From Hydnum rufescens UP504 (taxonomy: Eukaryota > Basidiomycota > Agaricomycetes > Cantharellales > Hydnaceae), in assembly GCA_014904985.1 (NCBI GenBank), contig MU128924.1, forward strand, positions 252,036 through 316,035: a DNA stretch of 64,000 bases, given 5' to 3'. The translations under genes and the position numbers were made by a program. The notes under the pieces are model-generated. The model made no database searches, had not been told where the DNA came from, and saw nothing but the letters and a program-made list of their open reading frames with translations. Shown in pieces: positions 56,296 to 64,000 of this stretch; position 1 is the stretch's first letter; every line of letters begins with the position of its first letter.

Positions 56296-56440
56296 CAGAC
56301 TCTGTGAGCATGTTCATGGAACATGTGGGAATTGCCGCATTTGCTTCCAGAATCATGTGATCCAGACCTTGTACGAGCATGTTCATGGAACATGCAGAAA
56401 TTGCCGCATTTGCTTCCAGAATCATGTGATCCAGACCTTG
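56296..56440 (-). repeat. 61 bp minisatellite, about two copies, reverse orientation
   Basis: Same unit as 52245-52590 in reverse complement, including the palindrome GCATGTTCATGGAACATGC. It runs directly into the L2 LTR piece starting GGTATTCCTCC. Confidence 0.85.
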
Positions 56441-57315
56441 AAGGTATTCCTCCTCTCCTACTGAATAAAATCCCTTGGGGAAAGGTGTAACTGGTCGCCC
56501 TAGATGTACCCTCCATCGGACATAGGATGCCGGAACCATAATTGCCTTTAGTAATTAGAAAAGCGGAGGTAAAAAGTGAAATGAGCCATGGGGAGACTAA
56601 ATTACAGAACGCCGAGTTCTTATCCGCTCGTTTTGCCCTTGGTACTGTTCGATGCGGATTTTCAGCGTCTTTCCAGGGGTGGTCGTTTCGAACGAATCGG
56701 ATCAAAACTGATGGAGTTATTCACGAAATACTGAAGAATAGTGTGGAACATGAGATAAAATCGACCTGGAGGATGCAGTTCTCATCCGATAAATGCGTGT
56801 GTGGTACCGTTAGACAGGTATTAATCGTAGCGTTCTAGGCGCTGTCTTGCCGAGTTGATCCGATCAAAATTGGTGGAGATATTCGCAAAATACTCCTTGA
56901 GAGTATTGGAATAGCCCCTATTCAACATGTGACAAGTCTGCGAGTCAAAGTGGGAGTCGTGTTACGTAATCCAAGGTCAAATACTGCCCTTGAGGCAATT
57001 GGATATGCTGATGGTGATACAATAGATGGACGAAAGTAAGCAAGTTGAATTGCTATAGCCTGGTTGAACTGGCTTGGAAATAAGTACAAATTGGATGGCC
57101 TGTTGAAGTGCCAAGGACAGACAAATAATTGTCTCATATATAGGGTGGAGGAAAAGTGAAAAGGACCATGGGTCCTGGGATGTGAATCCATGCTATTTGA
57201 TGGCCAGAGGAATAACGAGTGTGGATACAAGAGAAATGTAAGAATATGGATTCGTTTGAGGAGGTAATTGGGCCTGGATGAGGTATGTACGTAATGGGAT
57301 TTTATCCCTCCAACA
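56441..57315 (+). repeat. L2 LTR, 3' part
   Basis: From GGTATTCCTCC to TTATCCCTCCAACA. It matches 62371-63270 along its length and includes two imperfect internal repeats with 'GATCAAAACTGA' and 'GATCAAAATTGG'. From 57316 to 58479 I find no recognisable gene, only short frames. Confidence 0.75.
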
Positions 57316-58479
57316 CCGCCCTACCAATGTACACCACCAGCACCATTGAGATGACAATGCTTTGCCTTGGCATCAAGGAAGAATTTTCTCGCTTTTTGAA
57401 TGCGGTTGTTTCACATGAGCATAGACCACCACCTCAGCACTGTCAAAAGCATACAACTCTATAGAGACAATCACCCCAGACACTCTGGGCTCTACAAATT
57501 CCTCCTCGTAGGTCTAGTGGACAAACACAGCATAGAGAATTGGGTGTGCTTGGAGCAGCCGGCCAGACTCAGTTGCATGGATACATTACATTCGTTTCTC
57601 TCATCCCTACTCCTGCTCACTTGTGTTATGAAAGGCATATGATGCCTAGCCAACTTTATCAAAGTTTCCACAGCTTTCACAAAGCTAAGTTCAACATAAT
57701 AAACTTGGATCAACCATATTGAAACATTCCACCCTATATGCATATGCCCTATGCCCCTCCCAAAAACAAGGAAACACAGCTCTGAGCCATATGGTAGATG
57801 AAGTTAGGAATGTCAGATCGGTGGAGGTGATGGAAACAATATGAGTCCAAGGGAGAGCAAGCAGTCAGAGTCAGGACAGAACCGATACACATAATTTACA
57901 ACCCTGTAAAAGGACCACCCTAGGCACCTCACCATTACCTGTAGGCAGCCTGATGCAGTATATAAAACAAACCTCGCCCATCCAGGATCTCCCTCAAGAT
58001 GGATTTTTTGGGTATCAGTAGAGAAACCCAGAGATAATACATTGCAGTATATATGCACAAGCTTGCATATTTTGTAGTAACCAACTGCGATTCCTGACCA
58101 TAACCATGGTTTGAATGTACCGGTTCCTCAACTGTACAGTTACCAACCAAAACCAAAACCATTCAAACGAGCATGATGATGCTTACATCAGCAGTATTCC
58201 CTGTTCTTTAAGAGACATGCCAGCTGGCAACTTATTAATAATGTGCAGGGTGGCTCTCAATTATCCTCCATGTACAAAGAAGGTATGTGTGATTCAAATA
58301 AACAAAGGTAGTGGTAGTGGTGTATAGTGAAAGTGATAATTACTTCCCCTGATTACTAAGCGAGTTGGAATAGGGGCATCAGCAAGTCTGTAGGCCATTT
58401 AGTTGCACTGTGAGAAAATGTTCCTCAAAATCTCAAAACACCTCAAACAAGGAAAAAACCACAAAGTCCTGTGGTCTTA

Positions 58480-58936
58480 ATGGCTGTATTGTATGTAGAC
58501 CTCTGCGTTGGCACTAACAAGGGACACCCCACAACTCCCATCAAAAAGGCTGCTAAGCTAAGTCACCGGAAGGGCATTCAGTTGCCAAAGCAAAAGCTGG
58601 TGCAGTCAATTGTTCATGAGGTAGCTGGCCACATTCCATACAAGTGCTGGGTGATGGAATTACTCCAAAACAGCAAGGTATGTTTCTTTACTTCAAAGAC
58701 TTCCATATATATATCTGTGTGGTGGGATTCTGACTTATTTATGCACTTCTAATAGGACAAGAAGGCATGAAATTGACCAAGAAGAGACTATGTGATCCCA
58801 CAAAATTATCCCATTTATCTGGTGTCCAAGATATGTTTTTCACACAATTATTTTACACCTTGGCATGCTTCTGCACTCCAAGCACAAGCTTGAAGAGCTG
58901 TCCACCATCATTGCAGAATCCCGTCATGCACATTAA
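58480..58936 (+). pseudogene. RPL36: Ribosomal protein eL36 pseudogene
   Basis: Exon sequence from 58498 reads 'GTNKGHPTTPI', 'KLSHRKGIQLPK', 'HEVAGHIPYKCWVMELLQNS', all aligned with the conserved core of eL36, a protein of the large ribosomal subunit. An intron follows (58678-58755; GTATGT donor, TTCTAAT branch, TAG acceptor). The next exon starts 'DKKA' but then meets TGA. The true C terminus, 'KLEELSTIIAESRHAH', appears in another frame and ends with TAA at 58934-58936 after an extra stretch of about 70 bp. The conserved Y-E-R-R is replaced by Y-K-C-W and the N terminus is damaged. An intron-containing copy implies duplication at DNA level, not retroposition. The nearest functional copy must be elsewhere. 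Confidence 0.8.
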
Positions 58937-59446
58937 TAAACCAGAATAATTATTCCTGTTACCTCTGGTTGTTTCCCAGAGGGCATTGATCGACATCATG
59001 GAGAGATGCTTATGTTATCAACTGGTTTTCTTTTGGCTGTAATCTCATGCTTATGCCACCACTTGAAATGAAATCACAACCATGACATGCCATGAATCTC
59101 TGCATACAACATTTGCTACTGGTCCATTGTCACACATCACAATGGTCTGTATTGTAATAAGTACTAGGTGTCACAAGTGAGAAAAGGGCCCCAAACCACT
59201 GAAAGTGGGCTATTGTGATCCCCAGTGCCTCTCTTGCCCCAAACTTGTTTCCATACACAGATGCATGAGTAGGAACTCAAGCAGCATATATAGATACATT
59301 TCAGACAGACAGATCTCAGGTCTATAGGCAACATCCTGGACTACACTCTTAAAAAATCTAAGAAATATTGTGGGCTTTGTTTGACCACTGGTTAGAGATT
59401 TTTTCATGAAGAATTTGAGATCCCCGGACCACCACACACCATTCGG

Positions 59447-61820
59447 AATGGCTAGTTCCGGTGTCAAGTTCATGCTCCATGGGTGGGACATGTCAGCCAG
59501 CTAAGAAGGCCAAACTCACTTTCACTCATGACTTTGAGCTCCAAAGTCAAGCCACTGTCCACCATATCTCCACTACTTCATCTGAATCTGTCCTCACCTC
59601 TGATCATCTCATTGTTCCAGTGACTCCTGATAAACCCACGAGGCCCAACTACTCACACTTGTCCCCAATTTCTGGTCCAGATTTTGGTCAGGACATCCCA
59701 GGCAATAATGATGACCTTGGCACTGTGCACTATCTACCAGGTCCTGCCTCACACAAGCATTATTCCAATACAGTGTGTTTTTCTCTACTGCATGGTTTTC
59801 ATGCATTGAAATAATGTTTAGGATGAGCCCCTGAAACAATGGAAACCCCTGCAAGATGAGTACCTTGATGCCTTGCTGTTCTGTGATGGCAGACAAGGCT
59901 TCTCATCTGGATCATGTGAAGAATGCTGTGATACTAATGTACAGGCTATTTATCGGTGTCAACAGTGCTTCAATGGAGGTCTACTGTGTCAGAATTGTTG
60001 CGTTAATCATCATCACCACCTCCCTCTACATCAAATCGAGGTAGGCCTATGTATTTCTTCATATTTTGATGTTTGTATTTTGACTTGTCTCATGCATCCA
60101 ACACAAAAGACATGGGACAGCGGCTGCTTTGAACACACAACCCTTTTTGAGTTAGGCCTTGTGGTACAGCTTGGCCATGGCAATTGTCCCTCCCCAAATC
60201 TGAAGAAAGGCGCATCGTCATTCACTGTAATTCACATAAATGGCCTTCACAAAGTTTTGATTTATTTTTGTGATTGCTCTACTGCTCCTCATGCTCATAT
60301 CCAACTACTCCATTCTGGTTGGTTCCCAGTGACTGTTGTTTTGCCACAAACATGCGCTACTTTCAACATACTCCGCCACTTCCATCTCCTCAGTCTTCAG
60401 TCCAAATTATCTGCGCACCAGTTCTACTGTGCACTCAAAAGGGGGACCAACAATACTGGCTTATTGAATCTGCAGGTGATTTCCCACTCGCCTGTTCATT
60501 GCCTGGTACTCATTACATCCCTCAGACATGATATGTTTCCTTCCTTTGCATTATCCATGAATGGCAAAATCTCAAATTATTGAAGTGTGGTGGATGTGCA
60601 CATGACCCAAGTGGTACTGATGGCATGAAACCTGGCAAACTTGCGATTACATGTCCTGCGTGCCCTGATCCAGATATAAACCTCCCCCCCCAATTGGGAG
60701 AAATCACCTCAGGAACTTCAGTGAGTTCATAATGTTTAGGATGCCAGAGTGTTTTACGTTATAATCCTGGGCAGATATCTATACACATACTTTCAGGCCA
60801 ACGACGCCAATTTTCATTTGAAAAATTGTTTGAATACTGTCATTGATGTTGATCTCGGGACCAGATGGTCATATTTTGTTGAGAATGAGCCCTACAAATG
60901 ATTTCTTGCACAGCAAGGTGCCCAGACCGAGGTAAGCCTTGTCTGAGCCACGTCTTGTTCACTATTAACCCGCTTACATAGATGTCGACTTGCAGTGGCC
61001 TTGCTGCAATTGATCATGCAAATACGAAGAATTCTAAGGGTCTCCACATTACTGGGGTGGGGGCTTCAATCTGCACACATCATGGGTTTCTTCACCCTCT
61101 TGGAATAGGCAACCTCCAGAAGGGCGAATGGTATGTTGATCAGATGTCCATATACAGTCCATGATGGGCTCAACATGATTTCAGCTTTTCCAATATGGAT
61201 TATATCATATTTTCCACACTCAGAGGCTATTCTCCACCATCGCTTGCGCTTTCATATGATCTCATCTGCCAATACTGGACAAAAATTAGGCAATGCATGC
61301 CCTGGCTCCCTCCTGAACTGTGGGTTGATTTGGACAAGCTCTCAGTCAAACTCTTTCTTCCCAAGCTCCATGCACTTGCCCATAAATCTGAATGCAGTGT
61401 CTTATATTCCCTTAATTTCACCCCTGGTGTTGGTTGCACAGATGGTGAAGGCATTGAATGGGAATGGGCGGAGATTAACATCGCTGCGAACAGTACAAAG
61501 GAGATGAGTGAGGGTGCATGTCATGATACATTGGATGATCTTCTCAGTGACAAGAATTTCTGGAAGGAAATTGGGTTAGGTGGGTTCCCTTGTCATCTTA
61601 CTTTTTTTTGACTGATGTTGCACCCTCTTATGCAGGGAAATCTCTTCTTATGAAGCTGAAGACCACCCAAGTTGAGAGTGCAAAGCATGTCGAACAGTTC
61701 AAGTCATTTACAGGTGGACTGGACCCAGCGACAGTTTGAGAGTATGAGAATGCTATATTGGCATGGGAAGCAGATTGTTCCAAGCTGAATCCCTACTATG
61801 TTAGGTCTTCGTGTGAGTAA
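59447..61820 (+). pseudogene. KDZ transposase with CxC2 domain, decayed and 3' truncated
   Basis: A multi-exon transposase of the Kyakuja-Dileera-Zisupton group, abundant in mushroom genomes. The first exon (to 59772) is hydrophilic. After a 49 nt intron (59773-59821) comes the CxC2 zinc domain, with 'SCEECCDTNVQAIYRCQQC' and 'LCQNCCVNHHHHLPLH'. After a 69 nt intron (60041-60109) follow 'WDSGCFEHTTLFELGLVVQL' and 'CDCSTAPHAHIQLLHSGWFP'. Later exons contain 'GMKPGKLAITCPACPDP', 'NDANFHLKN' (first catalytic Asp), 'ALSYDLICQYW' (second Asp) and 'TDGEGIEWEWAEIN' (Glu). Stops and one-base shifts occur near 60580, 60895 and 61160. An L2 LTR begins 75 bp past the last recognisable codons, so the C terminus is lost. 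Confidence 0.9.
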
Positions 61821-61894
61821 TACTTTTCTGCATATCAGTGCCTCCATTCCCGGGACCTCACTATTCTATTGTGGTCAGCTAAAATGCAAGCGGA

Positions 61895-63270
61895 TGTTGT
61901 AAGCGGGAAATGAATGGAGGAATCCAGCCACAGTCCATGATATGGAATCGAGAACAAAAAGAGGGGACCACAGGATCAATCCAAATGTTAAGGCTCGAAG
62001 GAAGGAAGGTCTTTGGTGATAGAAATCTAATGCTGTAAGCAACACCTGCTCAAGCAATAGAATAAAGAATGAATATGGGTCACAAAACCACACCCTAAGG
62101 CTCTCCTCTTGAGGCCCTAGACAAAGTGCAGTAGTCTTAGTGGAATTCACCCAAGGAACCAGTGGCAATACAGCAGTGCCTCAAAACTGGGGAGGGGGAA
62201 AACTATAGAAATTCGCATCTCCTGCACTTAATATACATCACAGAAAAATGATATGGTAACCGGCAGAAAGGTGGGGTTAAGGCGAAAATGATGAAAAAGA
62301 AATCAAGTCAAAAGCTTCAAAACTGAAGGAGATATTCCAAAGTCAGAATAGGGGAATATGGCTTAACCAAGCTATTCCTCCTCTCCTACTGAACAGAATC
62401 CCTTGGGAAATGGTGGAACTGGTCATCCTAGATGTACTATTTGTCGGATATAAGAGGGGCAGAGAATAATTGCCATTAATAATCAAAAAAGCGGAGGCAA
62501 TAATGGAATGAGACATGGGGGAGTTAAATTGTAGAGAGCCGAGTTTTAATCCGCTCATTTTGCCCTTGGTACCATTGGATGCGGACTGTCAACAGCTTTC
62601 TAGGCATGCTTTTTCCGAACGAATTGGATCAAAACTGACTGATAAAATCGAAAAATACTGAAGGGATATATGAAACACATAGTAAAATTGACCTGGAAGG
62701 GGAAGTTTTAATTCGTTCGGCTCGTGTTTAGTATCGTCGGAAAGGTGTGAATTGTAGCTTTCTGGGAGCTATCTTTCTGAGTCGATCCGATCAAAACTGA
62801 GGGAGATATTTCGCATTTACTCCTTGAGAGCACCGCATTAGCCCCTATTTATCATGTGACAGGTCTGTGAGTCAGAATCAAGACCCGGGTGTGTAATCCA
62901 TCGTGTTACATAATCACAATTCATGAGAGTCACCCTTGAGGCAACAGGAAGCATGTATCAGGAGTGGGATTGATTGAAGATCAAACAAAGCAAGCAAAGT
63001 TGAATTGCTGTTGCCACATTGAGGTACAGCATAAAAAGGTGGAATTTAGGGTGGCCTGTTGAAGTGCTGCGGATGAACAATAAATTGGTTTGTGTATAGG
63101 TAAAGGAATGACATGGATTTGTGGATTCTAGGCATATGGGATTCAGGCTTGTTCTCAAATGAATGATGACATGGGAATTGACATCCGGATTGACACGAGA
63201 AATGGTTCATTTAATTGAAAGATCGTCCTCGGATAGGGTTTGCACATAGTAGGGATTTGTCCCTCCAACA
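61895..63270 (+). repeat. L2 LTR, most complete copy
   Basis: 1,376 bp from TGTTGTAAGC to CCCTCCAACA. It matches the copies at 42646-44206 and 56441-57315 and the window start. Flanking 5-mers (GCGGA and ATGTC) do not match, so no target duplication is evident. Its insertion, or a linked rearrangement, ended the KDZ gene. Confidence 0.75.
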
Positions 63271-63523
63271 ATGTCCAGCTAGAACTGCTGGAATCAGAGC
63301 AGAGCCACTTGTCGTTGACTGGTGGTCATGCTATCCACAATACGAGTGTGACATCATTTCTGTTTGTTGGCCTGGAGATTGAGGAGGCACAGTACATATC
63401 CATAACTCTGTTTCACCTAGTTTTTTTTGTCTTACTCATTCTTGTGGAGGTGGCAGCTAGTGAGGGATGTTGCAGCAGTTGGATTGCTACCCACAAGCAC
63501 CCAATCCGCCAATATTCAAAGCC

Positions 63524-63672
63524 GTTGTTGGAGGGACAAATCCCCACCATGTACAAACCCTATCCGAGGATGATTCTTCAAATAAATGAACCAATTTCCA
63601 TGTCAATCTGGACATCAATGCCCATGTCATCATTCATTGGAGAACAAGCCCAGATGCCATATGTCTAGAATT
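63524..63672 (-). repeat. Reverse-oriented end of an L2 LTR
   Basis: Starts TGTTGGAGGGACAAATCCC and follows the reverse complement of 63122-63270 for about 150 bp. It then leaves L2 sequence. The 253 bp between the two facing L2 ends (63271-63523) holds a frame of about 80 codons that I do not recognise. Confidence 0.7.
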
Positions 63673-64000
63673 GTCAGAGTTTGTCCGCTTCCCAGTTAAT
63701 TCCGGATTTGTTTCCAGTTTGTTTCCGGTTTTGGTTCCAGCCTGTTTCCGATTTGTCCCCGTCTCCGTTTCATTCCCCCTTCATTTCCGCATTTCCTTTA
63801 CTTCCGGTTCCCACACACTTACCCTGGCCCTGTCCCTGTCCCCTCCACTTTCCTGTCCCTGCCCGCTCCCCCTCTTGTGCCTGCCCCCCTGTAACCACCT
63901 CTCATTAAGTGATCAGTCCCCCATAGTATAGACCTATGTATAAGTAGTCCGGGGCGAAATCCAGAGACTCAGCTTTGGTCTCTCAGGATTTCGCTTCTAA
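63673..64000 (+). promoter_or_regulatory. LTR-like promoter region with TATA box and downstream hairpin
   Basis: A T/C-rich stretch with many TTTCCGGTTTG-like repeats (63680-63810), then CT-rich sequence, a TATA-like TATGTATAAGTA (63935-63946), and 10 bp later a hairpin 63954-63994 whose arms GCGAAATCC and AGAGAC pair with GTCTCT and GGATTTCGC. The layout resembles the U3/R boundary of an LTR. The window ends here. Confidence 0.4.

Noticed and set aside
61895..63270. L2 as a DNA transposon because its ends look like inverted repeats
   Set aside because: Only the last few bases match as inverted copies, the usual TG...CA of LTRs, and no longer terminal inverted repeat is present at the left end.

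Overview
The window looks like transposon-rich, gene-poor DNA of a basidiomycete fungus, most likely an agaricomycete. The main evidence is a decayed KDZ transposase with a CxC2 cysteine domain at its N terminus, very short spliceosomal introns (48 to 120 nt, acceptor TAG or CAG, branch sites such as ACTAAC), and Ty3/gypsy, Ty1/copia and hAT remains of fungal type. I see no bacterial operons, rRNA or tRNA genes. Few ordinary host genes are present and those are mostly broken: an MCH1-like transporter, a possible THO2 fragment and a ribosomal protein eL36 pseudogene.

Layout. 1-5.7 kb: LTR pieces (families named L1 and L2 here), two small minus-strand genes of unknown function and decayed host gene fragments. 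5.69-10.35 kb: a 4.66 kb element with about 195 bp terminal inverted repeats. Its interior is a tandem series of roughly 11 units; each has minus-strand splice signals, a near-perfect hairpin inside the intron and a second hairpin just before the donor site. 10.35-15.46 kb: a minus-strand Ty3/gypsy element cut off inside its reverse transcriptase. 15.46-17.65 kb: the 3' part of a plus-strand Ty1/copia element and its 3' LTR. 17.86-18.77 kb: a small hAT element with an exact 8 bp target duplication.

18.8-41.0 kb: a 22 kb array with nine copies (A to I) of an unrecognised gene family. Each copy has a tiny first exon, a 57 nt intron, and a Pro/Ser-rich second exon built from repeats of about 85 residues carrying a VDSDADSYS-like motif. 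Copies D and E look intact and H nearly so; the others carry frameshifts or stops. A long inverted-repeat element and a solo LTR have inserted into the array.

41.0-57.3 kb: nested LTR fragments (L2, L3 and others), a 3.3 kb almost perfect palindrome, a 61 bp minisatellite present in both orientations and one assembly gap. 57.3-64.0 kb: the eL36 pseudogene, a KDZ transposase relic truncated by an L2 LTR, and an LTR-like end with a TATA box and hairpin.

The strongest candidates for undescribed biology are the hairpin-intron array (5.9-10.1 kb) and the modular disordered-protein family (19.4-40.6 kb). Two 25-N gaps (8244-8268 and 52815-52839) are each flanked by near-duplicate sequence differing by single-base deletions. 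I read these as gap-filling artefacts, and the large palindrome needs the same caution.
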